A model generated the notes under the pieces. The model saw only the letters and a list, made by a program, of their open reading frames with translations. It had not been told where the DNA came from and did no database searches. Below are positions 34,819 to 44,804 of a stretch of DNA of 64,000 bases, one piece after another. The stretch comes from Rubritalea tangerina (GTDB lineage Bacteria; Verrucomicrobiota; Verrucomicrobiia; Verrucomicrobiales; Akkermansiaceae): contig NZ_JBHUJB010000035.1 of assembly GCF_042683245.1 (NCBI RefSeq), positions 124,001 through 188,000 of the forward strand. Reading direction: 5' to 3'. Each line of letters opens with the position of its first letter. The first letter of the stretch is position 1. Both the position numbers and the translations under genes were made by a program.

Positions 34819-34850
34819 CTAACCTTTCTCTGATCGGCTTATTCCCTAAG
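34819..34850 (+). promoter_or_regulatory. putative ECF-sigma promoter ahead of the sigma gene
   Basis: CTAACCTTTC (34819-34828), a 10-nt spacer, then TTATTCC (34839-34845) and CTAAG. The same block with the same 10-nt spacer recurs at 36960-36990, ahead of a PEP-CTERM gene. AACC at -35 is typical of ECF promoters, and CCCTAA (34844-34849), 17 nt from AACCTT, fits the -10. It leaves a very short leader before the ATG at 34861. A T/A-rich run (34803-34818) precedes both copies. Confidence 0.6.
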
Positions 34851-34860
34851 AGGAAGAACT

Positions 34861-35406
34861 ATGCACGATCACGACTCAGAGGAAGAATCCACCTTTGTCA
34901 GCCTACTGACAGCACACCAGTCGGTGCTCAGAGGCTTCGTCATATCATTGCTCCCCGGCTGCCCAGAAGTCGAGGATGTCATCCAGAACACCAATGCAGT
35001 GCTCTGGAAAAAACGCCGAGAATTCACCCTTGGTTCTAACTTCAATGCATGGGTTCTAAAGACTGCACGCTTCCAAGTCATGGCTCAGCAACAAAGGCTC
35101 AAACGCGAGAAGCGTGCCCCTCTCGATGAGGATGTGCTTGCTCTCATTGCAAACGAAGCAAGCACAGCTGCCCCCCACCAAGCAAACACACAGATGCACG
35201 ACCTCAACACCTGCCTTGAGCAACTCTCGCTCAAGGATCAGGAACTCGTCCTCCATCGTTATTGGAAAAAAGCTGGGCTCATCGACTACGCAAAATCCTG
35301 TGGTCGCAGTGTGGGCTCTCTCAAGGTGGCCCTTTACAGAGTCCGCTCCACCCTCCGTAACTGCATCGAAATCAAGCAATCCTCAAGAGAATCGGCCACC
35401 CTATGA
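34861..35406 (+). CDS. ECF-type RNA polymerase sigma factor (planctomycete/verrucomicrobial group)
   Basis: 181 residues. Sigma region 2 is at about 18-85 (HQSVLRGFVISLLPGCPEVE, DVIQNTNAVLWKKRREFT) and region 4 at about 115-170 (CLEQLSLKDQELVLHRYWKK, KSCGRSVGSLKVALYRVR). This is an ECF sigma of the group paired with FecR-like proteins. AGGAAGA lies just ahead of the ATG. It overlaps the FecR gene by 4 nt (ATGA). Its own promoter resembles that of the downstream PEP-CTERM gene, which suggests auto-activation and a small regulon. Confidence 0.87.
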   Translation: MHDHDSEEESTFVSLLTAHQSVLRGFVISLLPGCPEVEDVIQNTNAVLWKKRREFTLGSNFNAWVLKTARFQVMAQQQRLKREKRAPLDEDVLALIANEASTAAPHQANTQMHDLNTCLEQLSLKDQELVLHRYWKKAGLIDYAKSCGRSVGSLKVALYRVRSTLRNCIEIKQSSRESATL

Positions 35407-36926
35407 AGACTGCTTACCAATTGATCCAAGATCTCGAAGATGGCGTTATCTCCCCCAATGAACACAAGCGCCTCATGGAGCTGCTGCGCCAGGACGCAGA
35501 CCTGCGAAAACTCTACCTCCAGCACATGCAACTCGTGGGGATGCTCCAAGAGACTGCTGAAACCAAAGACAAGCTAGGCACCCTCCAAACCAATGCCTCT
35601 TCATTACATAAAGAACGTAAGAAGAATGCTCTGCGAGCTCTCAGCTTCGGTCTTGCAGCCTGTCTGCTACTCGGCATTTGCGCCTACTTCTACCAAATCA
35701 ATCTCCCTAAAGACGCCCGGCTCGTAGGAATCGAATCATCCGATGACGCCAAGCTCACAGTCACGCGCAACACCCCCAAATCACCTCACTTGGAACCTGG
35801 TGATGCCATCACCATCGACCAAGGGCTCATCAAACTAGCCTTCCCCTCCGGCGTCGAAGCTCTCGTCGAAGGCCCCTCAGATATCAAAATCCTCACCCCC
35901 TCAGAGATCCAAATGCAGGGCGGCCAAGCGTGGTTCAAAGTCCCTGAAAAAGGCCGCGGGTTCAGCGTCCATACTAAAGGGCTCAAAGTCATCGACCTCG
36001 GTACCCAGTTTGGCATCCGCTTCAAGTCAAGGGACGTTCTCGAAGTGCATGTTGCGGAAGGCCACGTGAGAGTAGAACCGAAACTCCAGCATGTAAGCCC
36101 CACTGAGCTCACCGCTGGACATGCCAAAAGCTTCGACGCCTACGCCCGCTCCGAAGACACACTCCCGCACTTCGACCAGTTCCGCCGTGTTTTCAGTAAA
36201 GCCCCCCTCTACCTTCACTGGAACTTTGACACACTCAACGACCAACGCTTTGCCTCAAGCGGCTCACTGCCTGATGCCAATACCTATCCAGCGCACATCA
36301 AGCATCTCCAATCCCCCACCCCTCACCCAATCTCTGTGGCCGGAAAATTCGGCAACGCCTTCAGCATGCGTGGAGATGGCACCTATGCCGACACCAACTA
36401 CCCCGGCATCGCAGGAAACACACCACGCACTATCGCCTTCTGGGCCCGTCACCGTGAAGGGAAAATGCATCACGGCATCCGCATCCCCTACCTAGCTTGG
36501 GGCAACCGCAATACCGAAACCTCTGCAGCTTGGCGTATCGTCCTCCAAGGTAAAAATGAAGTCAACTTGATGACCTCCTCAGTCGGCACCTCAGCCACCA
36601 CACCACTCCCCCCACAGCAAAGCTGGTTCCACATCGCTAGTGTCTACACTGGTAAAACAACACCTGAAGGAACCCCTGAAATATTCCACTACCTCAATGG
36701 CCAAAGAGTGCCCGTAGAAACAACCGAGCACAAACGCCCAGTCAATACTGACACATCCAGCCCAGAGTCCCTCCCGCTACGCTTCGGCTATTCCATCCAG
36801 AAAGGCTTCACCGGCGGCACTGTCAACGCTGACATCGACGAAGTCTACCTCATCAGAGCTGTGCTGGAGGACCAACAAATTCAATACCTCATGCAACACA
36901 ACGCATTCCCTCCACCCACACCATAA
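35403..36926 (+). CDS. FecR-domain protein with C-terminal LamG-like domain (putative anti-sigma/sensor)
   Basis: 507 residues. An N-terminal cytosolic part (1-70, QLIQDLEDGVISPNEHKRLM) can bind the sigma factor, TM at about 78-99 (ALSFGLAACLLLGICAYFY), then a FecR domain (about 110-235: GLIKLAFPSGVEALVEGPS, VHTKGLKVIDLGTQFGI, EVHVAEGHVRVE) and a LamG/ConA domain (about 270-500). The gene shares 4 nt with the sigma gene. By analogy with FecR it likely holds the sigma factor until an outside signal arrives; the LamG domain may sense a glycan. Confidence 0.85.
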   Translation: MKTAYQLIQDLEDGVISPNEHKRLMELLRQDADLRKLYLQHMQLVGMLQETAETKDKLGTLQTNASSLHKERKKNALRALSFGLAACLLLGICAYFYQINLPKDARLVGIESSDDAKLTVTRNTPKSPHLEPGDAITIDQGLIKLAFPSGVEALVEGPSDIKILTPSEIQMQGGQAWFKVPEKGRGFSVHTKGLKVIDLGTQFGIRFKSRDVLEVHVAEGHVRVEPKLQHVSPTELTAGHAKSFDAYARSEDTLPHFDQFRRVFSKAPLYLHWNFDTLNDQRFASSGSLPDANTYPAHIKHLQSPTPHPISVAGKFGNAFSMRGDGTYADTNYPGIAGNTPRTIAFWARHREGKMHHGIRIPYLAWGNRNTETSAAWRIVLQGKNEVNLMTSSVGTSATTPLPPQQSWFHIASVYTGKTTPEGTPEIFHYLNGQRVPVETTEHKRPVNTDTSSPESLPLRFGYSIQKGFTGGTVNADIDEVYLIRAVLEDQQIQYLMQHNAFPPPTP

Positions 36927-36959
36927 CTCCCCCCCCTACTCATTTTTTTTACAAAAACA

Positions 36960-36990
36960 CTAACCTTTCAGAACTCGCGTTATTCCATAG
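36960..36990 (+). promoter_or_regulatory. putative ECF-sigma promoter ahead of PEP-CTERM gene
   Basis: CTAACCTTTC (36960-36969), 10-nt spacer, TTATTCC (36980-36986), then ATAG. It matches 34819-34850 in both boxes and in spacing; the preceding T/A-rich run also aligns. An inverted repeat CCAAGC/GCTTGG (36993-36998 and 37005-37010) follows in the leader before the ATG at 37028. Confidence 0.6.
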
Positions 36991-37027
36991 TACCAAGCCC
37001 CAACGCTTGGCTTGAAAAAACAACACT

Positions 37028-37750
37028 ATGAACCGAATGAACGCACTCGTGAAACCCTCCATCGCAGCACTGGCCCTCTGCGCTCTGCCCACCCAAGCCG
37101 CCACCATCAACATCGCAGGACTTTCCGTCGTAGAAGCCGATGAATTTGATCTTAATACCGGTACCGCAGGCAATACCGTCTTCAAAAGTGGCGTACTCAC
37201 TGGCACCACTACCCGTAATCAAGGCTCATTCAGCGACAATGACACCTGGAAATTCCGCACCGAAAACCAATGGTCGGGAAGTGGCACCTTCGCCGGTGCC
37301 TACTCTAGCTTCGGCAATGGCGCTACCGCTAATGATGCCCTCACCCTCACCACCACGGTAAGCGGCTTAGCGAATGGCACCTACGACGTCTACGTCGTCT
37401 ATGTCGGCCGTAACGATAGCAATGATGATGGCGGCATTGCTGCAGCCCTCTCTGGCAACACCCTTGTCGATTACCCTGATGCCTCAGGCGCCAGTGGTGG
37501 ACTCAATAGTATCGACCTCGGAGTCGGAGCAGACGTCTGGTCCACCTTCGCTGTTAAAATTGGCACCGTCTCAGGCACTGGCTTTGCCGTCGATGCCGGC
37601 CTGCTTAGCACCACCGATACTGGCTCTGGTATCGAACGCAACACCTATGTCGGCGTCGCCTACCAAGCTGTTCAATCAGTACCGGAACCCACCGCTACCT
37701 CCCTCATTGGACTCGGCGGCCTCGCACTCATGCTGCGCCGTAGAAAATAA
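37028..37750 (+). CDS. PEP-CTERM exported protein, probable ECF target
   Basis: 240 residues. Signal peptide MNRMNALVKPSIAALALCAL, cut near TQA; a Gly/Thr/Asn-rich beta-structured body (ANGTYDVYVVYVGRNDSNDD near 117), and a C-terminal VPEPTATSLIGLGGLALMLR plus RRK, a PEP-CTERM anchor. The body has no family that I recognise. The ECF-like promoter block 38 nt upstream suggests that the sigma factor encoded just upstream drives it. A hairpin follows at 37761. Confidence 0.83.
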   Translation: MNRMNALVKPSIAALALCALPTQAATINIAGLSVVEADEFDLNTGTAGNTVFKSGVLTGTTTRNQGSFSDNDTWKFRTENQWSGSGTFAGAYSSFGNGATANDALTLTTTVSGLANGTYDVYVVYVGRNDSNDDGGIAAALSGNTLVDYPDASGASGGLNSIDLGVGADVWSTFAVKIGTVSGTGFAVDAGLLSTTDTGSGIERNTYVGVAYQAVQSVPEPTATSLIGLGGLALMLRRRK

Positions 37751-37760
37751 CCCTCCCCCT

Positions 37761-37785
37761 CCGAGTGGCACACCCTGCCACTCGG
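37761..37785 (+). terminator. hairpin after PEP-CTERM gene
   Basis: Perfect 10-bp stem CCGAGTGGCA/TGCCACTCGG with a 5-nt loop, 10 nt after the stop. No T tract follows, only a C-rich run, so termination is likely but not typical. Confidence 0.55.
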
Positions 37786-37863
37786 CACCTCCCCCATACA
37801 GCGGTGAAAAACATTCTCCTTCAACTATAGCTCACACCTTGTTAGAGCTACCTGCATCTCGTT

Positions 37864-39984
37864 ATGCATGATACTCCCTACTCACTTGATGATATTTCTT
37901 CAGCTTTTAGCACCAAACAACGTGAGGTAAAAAAACTAAACGCCAGCTACAAATGGTCCCTCGGCCTAACAGCTATTTTCATGGTACTCCTCCCACTCGT
38001 CTACCTCACGATTATAGGGGGAGTAATCTATGCTGAATGGTTGCTCTGGCAGCACATGCAGACTCCTGATGGAACCAACTTCTGGAGCATCTTTGCGGCA
38101 GTACTTGGTCTTGTCCTCATCCTCTTTCTCATCAAACCCATCTTCGCTCGCGAACCCAAACAGGCTGAACCTGAGCGCATTCTCCCAGGCTCTGAGCCTG
38201 TACTGGAATCTCTTATTGGTAGGATTTGCACCGAAGTGAATGCCCCATACCCCAACGAAATTACCCTTTCTTCAGATGTAAATGCCTCAGCCAGCTTACG
38301 CCGAGGTATCTGGAGCCTTTTCAGCAATGACCTCCGACTCACTATTGGCCTCCCACTCACCTACGGCCTCAGTGCCCAACAACTCAGCGAAGTACTGGCT
38401 CATGAATTTGGCCACTTCTCACAAGGCTTCGGGATGCGTGCCACCTACATCATCCGCAGCATTAACTATTGGTTTTTAAAAGTCGTCTACCAACGAGATC
38501 GATTCGACGTCTGGTTAGAAAAAATTGCGAAGGTCGCTAACAATGAAATCAGAGCCATGTTCCTTGTTGGAACTGCGCGAGTACTTATTTGGCTCACACG
38601 TATGCTACTCAAAGGACTCATGTGGATCGGCCAAGCCGTAAGCTGCCACACCCTTCGACAAATGGAATACGACGCCGACCACCATGCCGCCAGAATCGTT
38701 GGATCACAGTGCTTTGCAGAAACCAGCAAACGCATGCATGCCCTCATGATCGGACAACATCAAGCCCAAGAGCTACTGGAAGGCATGTGGATTGAAAAAC
38801 AACTCGCCCGCAACTTCCCTAGGCTCGTCACAGAACAGGCAAACCAAATCAATGAAGAACAATTTGAAGCCTATCTCGAAGAAAAACATAAACAGGAGAA
38901 ACAAGACCTCTTCGACACTCATCCCTCGGACTCCCTTCGCGCCGCAGCAGTGGAAAAGCTCAATGAAGCCGGTGTGCTCCACCTAGAGCGCCCAGCAACC
39001 AGCCTATTTTCTCACCTAGATCAATCCGCACGCAGTGCCACTCTGCGCTTCTATAAAGATGAATGTGATCTCGACATCGAACATGCTGAACTTCTCGATT
39101 CGACAAAAATGCATAGAGAGTTAGCCATGCAGAAGAATCGAGAGGATGGCTACAGCCGATGGCTTTATGACGCAGTTGGCGTTATTTGCCCTGCCCCTTC
39201 ATCCCTCTGGAACTTACCAGCCCCATCCACAGTTGAACTTTCCAATAGCGCAATCACACGTAGCCAACAAACATTGGTCGGAGCTAAAGACACCACTGAG
39301 AAAATCACCAGCCCTCTCGCTGACGCATATAGCGACCTCTTGCGCAGCAGAGTCGCACTCGGATTCCTAGCTGCGGGTTATAATCTGCCCAAAGGTGCCT
39401 TTGACCTTGAAACTGCCGATACCATTCACGCCCGAAACTTAGAAAGCGAGTCCTCACACCAACTCCATGAACAACGCCAAGCCCTCCGCGATTGGCATAA
39501 TAAAATTCTTCCCCAGATGATGCTTCAGCTCCGACAGCTGATAACTCGCGGCGTGATCGATGAAACCTACACGAAAGAACTTATCAGCTTCATCGCTCAG
39601 CTTACAAACTCTATGCAAACCCTCGAAGACATGAGGTTTAAGCTCACTCCACTCACTGAAGTAATTCAGACATTGAGTGATGAGGAAGTCCCAGACACCA
39701 CCATGAAGTGGCTCACCGATAAGTCAGATGCAGTCAAAGCCGACCTCGCTAAACTCTGGGATGGACTCGCACACATCCCCTACCCACTGAGCAATAGCAA
39801 ACAATCCCTGCAGACACTCGCCTTCCAACAAGAAACGGACAGTGAAGCGCATCCCATCATCAATATCGCACAACATGCGAACCTAACATCCGAACGTTTA
39901 GGCCGCTTCTATGTAGACGCTATTGGAGAACTCGCAGCCCTCGCCTCGGTAGAAACTGAGCAAGCACGTGAAAAGTCAGCATGA
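37864..39984 (+). CDS. M48-family membrane metalloprotease
   Basis: 706 residues. Two N-terminal TM helices (about 31-58 and 73-93) are followed by an M48 peptidase domain. The zinc motif is LAHEFGHFS with His180-Glu181-His184, and the third ligand is in RQMEYDADHHAARIVG near 270. The rest (300-706) is a long helical region beyond the usual HtpX/Oma1 size, with QTLSDEEVPD near the end. Likely a membrane protease or envelope quality-control protein. No SD lies at the ATG. The large C-terminal domain has no recognised family. Confidence 0.86.
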   Translation: MHDTPYSLDDISSAFSTKQREVKKLNASYKWSLGLTAIFMVLLPLVYLTIIGGVIYAEWLLWQHMQTPDGTNFWSIFAAVLGLVLILFLIKPIFAREPKQAEPERILPGSEPVLESLIGRICTEVNAPYPNEITLSSDVNASASLRRGIWSLFSNDLRLTIGLPLTYGLSAQQLSEVLAHEFGHFSQGFGMRATYIIRSINYWFLKVVYQRDRFDVWLEKIAKVANNEIRAMFLVGTARVLIWLTRMLLKGLMWIGQAVSCHTLRQMEYDADHHAARIVGSQCFAETSKRMHALMIGQHQAQELLEGMWIEKQLARNFPRLVTEQANQINEEQFEAYLEEKHKQEKQDLFDTHPSDSLRAAAVEKLNEAGVLHLERPATSLFSHLDQSARSATLRFYKDECDLDIEHAELLDSTKMHRELAMQKNREDGYSRWLYDAVGVICPAPSSLWNLPAPSTVELSNSAITRSQQTLVGAKDTTEKITSPLADAYSDLLRSRVALGFLAAGYNLPKGAFDLETADTIHARNLESESSHQLHEQRQALRDWHNKILPQMMLQLRQLITRGVIDETYTKELISFIAQLTNSMQTLEDMRFKLTPLTEVIQTLSDEEVPDTTMKWLTDKSDAVKADLAKLWDGLAHIPYPLSNSKQSLQTLAFQQETDSEAHPIINIAQHANLTSERLGRFYVDAIGELAALASVETEQAREKSA

Positions 39985-40021
39985 TCAGGTGAGCTTCCGC
40001 CATTCTCCATGGCACAAAAGA

Positions 40022-40050
40022 ACCCCGCACGGCTTCTCACCATGCGGGGT
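40022..40050 (-). terminator. intrinsic terminator of the atp operon
   Basis: ACCCCGCA (40022-40029) pairs with TGCGGGGT (40043-40050); on the minus strand a TTCTTTT run follows. It lies between the convergent M48 and atpC genes. Confidence 0.75.
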
Positions 40051-40086
40051 AAAACTGATAATACTTTTTAGTTAAAAAGCGGGCGC

Positions 40087-40497
40087 TTAGTGGCGGCGCT
40101 TGCGCTTGAGTTTGATCTTCGCGAGGTTCTGCGCGATGACTGCCTGCAAGTGAGCAAGGTCTTCGAGGTTCTCGCTGTGATCGATGTTCTTAAGTTCTTC
40201 CTCAGCACGCTCGATCGCGGCTTGAGCTGCTGCCTCATCAATCTCTTCCTCACCAAGTGCCATGTCAGTCAAGATGATGACCTTGTCGTCAGCGACTTCA
40301 GCAAAGCCTGAGCCGATAGCAAGTTCGTGAGATGTGCCGTCTTTTTGGTAACGCAACTCACCAGGAGCAAGAGCTGTCACAAGAGCAGCGTGCAAATCAA
40401 GCACACCAATCTCACCGTCAGCACCAGGAAGATAGACGTCTACCACCTTGTCCGAGAATACCTTTTTCTCAGGAGTTACGATTTCGAGATGAAGCAT
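40087..40497 (-). CDS. atpC: ATP synthase epsilon subunit
   Basis: 136 residues. The N-terminal beta-barrel (LHLEIVTPEKKVFSDKVVDV, YLPGADGEIGVLDLHAALVT) and the two-helix C-terminal part (EIDEAAAQAAIERAEEELK) are complete. It is the rotor subunit that joins gamma to the c-ring and can inhibit hydrolysis. Last gene of the operon, 84 nt after atpD. The end is rich in Lys/Arg (KLKRKRRH). Normal length. Confidence 0.95.
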   Translation of the reverse strand: MLHLEIVTPEKKVFSDKVVDVYLPGADGEIGVLDLHAALVTALAPGELRYQKDGTSHELAIGSGFAEVADDKVIILTDMALGEEEIDEAAAQAAIERAEEELKNIDHSENLEDLAHLQAVIAQNLAKIKLKRKRRH

Positions 40498-40520
40498 AAT
40501 GAAGTTTAGAAGTTGAATGT

Positions 40521-40570
40521 TGCCAGTGTGATCTGGCAGTCACCTAGCAGAGCCTTATCACTCTGCTAGG
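40521..40570 (-). promoter_or_regulatory. two hairpins in the atpD-atpC gap
   Basis: TGCCAG/CTGGCA (40521-40526 and 40533-40538) and a perfect 10-bp stem CCTAGCAGAG/CTCTGCTAGG (40543-40552 and 40561-40570). No T tract follows, so they probably shape or protect the mRNA. Confidence 0.6.
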
Positions 40571-40581
40571 ATTTGATAGTC

Positions 40582-42048
<1,467 letters not shown>

Positions 42049-42087
42049 GGTTTTGTTGTATTATCAGTTTAATAAATTAGTTTGTCA

Positions 42088-42218
42088 GAGTTCAGTTTTC
42101 AGTTTTCAGACTTTTTGTTGCGGTCTTGGCTGGTTCTTCTGAACTGTTTTGATTTTGAAGATCGTGTCTTGCTTGGCGTTTCATCGTGCTCAGTCTGAAA
42201 ACTGAATACTGAAAACTC
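42088..42218. repeat. long inverted repeat in the atpG-atpD gap
   Basis: Arms 42088-42111 and 42193-42218 are about 24-26 nt and complementary, with one mismatch and a 2-nt gap. They are built on tandem TTTTCAG/CTGAAAA units and enclose about 81 nt. It can fold into a hairpin in the atp mRNA, or be an intergenic repeat of the kind dispersed in some genomes. Confidence 0.7.
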
Positions 42219-42227
42219 GCCACTTCG

Positions 42228-43124
42228 TTATTCCATCGCCTTCATAGCGGTGGTGATTTCGAGAAGTTCTGCAGTAATCGCTGCCTGACGGAGCTTGTTG
42301 AACTCGAGGGTGAGGTCTGCCACCATTTCGTTCGCGTTGTCTGTCGCAGCCTTCATGGATACCATGCGTGCAGAGTGCTCGGATGCACGTGATTCTACGA
42401 GCATCTGGTAAACCTGGAAGTTCACGTACTGCGGAAGCAATGTGTCGAGAACCTTCTCAGGACTCGGCTCAAAAAGGTATTCCTTCTCAAGTGCTGCAGC
42501 CTTGTCAGTCTCAGTCACAGCACCTTTGCCTACGCCTTCATAATCCTGCTTTTCACCGAGCTCAGATGACTCGATAGGAAGTAGTTGGATCACCTTTGGC
42601 TCCTGCACCATGGTGGATTTGAAGTCGTTGAATGCAACCTTGATGCAGTCGTACTCACCACTGAGGAATTGCTCAGTGAGAAACTTAGAAATCGGACGTG
42701 CTTCTGCAAATGGCACTGGATCCTTGACCACGAAGTCCGCCTTGAGATCCTTGCCTGACTTCATCAAGTTGAGGCGAAGCTTGCGTCCAACAGTGACGTA
42801 CTCAGTCTCGCCAGTGTGTGCGTTGTTCACTTCCTTGAGAAGGTTGGCATTCAAACCACCACAAAGACCTTTGTCTGTTGAGATGACAAGTGTCAGAGTC
42901 TTCTGGCCTTCGCGCTTCTCGAGAAGTGGGTGAGCATTCTCATCCACGTTCTCTTTGAGATTCACCAGCACCTTGTTGAGCTCATCAGCATATCCACGAC
43001 CTGCGACTGCTTGATCCTGGGCCTTCTTCATCTTGGCCGCAGCAACGAGCTCCATCGCGCGTGTGATCTGCGCTGTGTTTTTCACCGACTTAATGCGGCG
43101 ACGAATGTCTCTCAGATTTGCCAT
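42228..43124 (-). CDS. atpG: ATP synthase gamma subunit
   Basis: 298 residues. The N-terminal coil MANLRDIRRRIKSVKNTAQI and the C-terminal coil LTLEFNKLRQAAITAELLEI, plus SDKGLCGGLN near 82, are typical. It is the central rotor stalk. A somewhat long middle part around 195-225 (EKQDYEGVGKGAVTETDKA) differs from the E. coli chain but keeps the fold. Lies between atpA and atpD as usual, with a hairpin in the gap to atpA. Confidence 0.96.
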   Translation of the reverse strand: MANLRDIRRRIKSVKNTAQITRAMELVAAAKMKKAQDQAVAGRGYADELNKVLVNLKENVDENAHPLLEKREGQKTLTLVISTDKGLCGGLNANLLKEVNNAHTGETEYVTVGRKLRLNLMKSGKDLKADFVVKDPVPFAEARPISKFLTEQFLSGEYDCIKVAFNDFKSTMVQEPKVIQLLPIESSELGEKQDYEGVGKGAVTETDKAAALEKEYLFEPSPEKVLDTLLPQYVNFQVYQMLVESRASEHSARMVSMKAATDNANEMVADLTLEFNKLRQAAITAELLEITTAMKAME

Positions 43125-43169
43125 TTTCTAAATTGTTAGTAGCGAGTGGAGTGGAGAATGAGGAAATGG

Positions 43170-43196
43170 AGCGGACGGCTTCTCCTACCGTCCGCT
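43170..43196 (-). promoter_or_regulatory. hairpin in the atpA-atpG gap
   Basis: Perfect 9-bp stem AGCGGACGG/CCGTCCGCT with a 9-nt loop, no T tract on the minus strand. Probably an mRNA stability or processing element. Confidence 0.6.
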
Positions 43197-43210
43197 ACTT
43201 TGATTGGAAA

Positions 43211-44743
43211 TTACTTCCAAGTACCTTTGAAGTCTTCGAGTGCTTGTGTAAGCGCATCCTTCACACCGTCAGTGATCGCCTTCTCATCAGCAATGAGCTG
43301 GAGAACGTCAGCCTTACGGGTGTTGAAGAACTCTTCGAGTGCAGCTTGACACTCCTTAATGCGCTCAACAGCCACATCGTCGAAGTAACCATTCTGCATA
43401 GAGAAGAGAACAACTACCTGCATCTGCATGGAAAGCGGTGAATATTGGTTCTGCTTGAAGAGCTCAACAATGCGCTGACCACGTTCAATCTTAGCCTTAG
43501 TCGCGTCGTCAAGATCAGACCCAAACTGAGCGAATGCCTGAAGCTCACGGAACTGAGCAAGGTCAAGCTTAGTTGTACCAGCAACCTTCTTGATCGCCTT
43601 TGTCTGCGCAGATGAACCTACACGAGATACAGAAAGACCAACAGAAATCGCCGGGCGAATACCTTGGTTGAACAAGTCAGTCTCAAGGAAGATCTGACCG
43701 TCAGTAATGGAGATCACGTTTGTTGGAATGTAGGCAGATACGTCACCAGCCTGTGTCTCAATGATTGGAAGCGCTGTAAGGGAACCACCACCTGCATTCT
43801 GTGAAAGACGTGCAGAACGCTCAAGAAGACGGCTGTGGAGGTAGAATACGTCACCTGGGTACGCCTCACGTCCTGATGGACGCTTAAGAATGAGGGACAC
43901 CTGACGGTATGCTACAGCGTGCTTTGAAAGGTCATCGAATACGATCAAGCACTCTTCACCTTTGTCCATGAGGTACTCAGCAATCGCACAACCTGTGTAG
44001 GGTGCGAGGTACTGGTTTGCTGCAGAGTCAGCTGCAGATGCGGAAACGATTGTTGTGCAGTCCATTGCGCCTGCTTCTTCAAGTGTCGCAATAGTACGTG
44101 CTACGTTAGATGCCTTCTGACCAATCGCTACGTAGATACACTTCATTGGCTTGAAGCCAGGAAGCTTGCCTGCTTCAGCAGCCTTGTTCTGGTTAGAAAT
44201 AGAAATGATGGAGTCAATTGCGATCGTGGTCTTACCTGTCGCACGGTCACCAATGATAAGCTCACGCTGGCCACGACCAATCGGCACCATCGCGTCAATC
44301 GCCATGATACCTGTCTGAACTGGTACGTTCACAGACTCACGCTTAATGATACCAGGAGCAATCTTCTCAACTGGATATTGAGCAGCAGCTTCGATAGCAC
44401 CCTTGCCGTCTACAGGGTTACCAAGTGTGTCAACTACACGACCAAGAAGACCTTCACCTACTGGCACGGAAAGAAGTTTTCCTGTTGTCTTACACTCGTC
44501 ACCTGCCTTGAGGGCCTGATACTCACCGAGAAGAACGACACCCACTTCACCTTCTTCAAGGTTGAGTGCCAAACCGATGATTCCACCTGGGAATTCGATC
44601 ATTTCATTGAGCTGAACGTCGCTGAGACCTTCAACTTTCGCCACACCGTCACCGATTTCACGGATGATACCTACGTTACTTTTGCCGACGGAGGTCGAGA
44701 CGTTTGCGATCTCCTGTTCGAGTTCCTGAAGAATGCTGCTCAT
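43211..44743 (-). CDS. atpA: ATP synthase alpha subunit
   Basis: 510 residues. P-loop GDRATGKTTIAIDSIIS near 171, CIYVAIGQKASNVARTIATL near 206, and the ATP synthase signature PAISVGLSVSRVGSSAQ near 370 are complete. Non-catalytic F1 subunit. It follows atpH by 61 nt. All motifs are normal, no truncation. Confidence 0.97.
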   Translation of the reverse strand: MSSILQELEQEIANVSTSVGKSNVGIIREIGDGVAKVEGLSDVQLNEMIEFPGGIIGLALNLEEGEVGVVLLGEYQALKAGDECKTTGKLLSVPVGEGLLGRVVDTLGNPVDGKGAIEAAAQYPVEKIAPGIIKRESVNVPVQTGIMAIDAMVPIGRGQRELIIGDRATGKTTIAIDSIISISNQNKAAEAGKLPGFKPMKCIYVAIGQKASNVARTIATLEEAGAMDCTTIVSASAADSAANQYLAPYTGCAIAEYLMDKGEECLIVFDDLSKHAVAYRQVSLILKRPSGREAYPGDVFYLHSRLLERSARLSQNAGGGSLTALPIIETQAGDVSAYIPTNVISITDGQIFLETDLFNQGIRPAISVGLSVSRVGSSAQTKAIKKVAGTTKLDLAQFRELQAFAQFGSDLDDATKAKIERGQRIVELFKQNQYSPLSMQMQVVVLFSMQNGYFDDVAVERIKECQAALEEFFNTRKADVLQLIADEKAITDGVKDALTQALEDFKGTWK

Positions 44744-44804
44744 AGCTTACTTATTGGTTAGATTGGTTTGTTTACCCTTTAGTGGGATTCGTTTTGGGAT
44801 TTGG

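Noticed and set aside
34596..35039. Plus-strand 147-codon frame overlapping the PEP-CTERM and sigma genes
   Set aside because: It overlaps two well-supported genes in another frame, and its sequence is low-complexity and rich in Ser/Pro/Arg.
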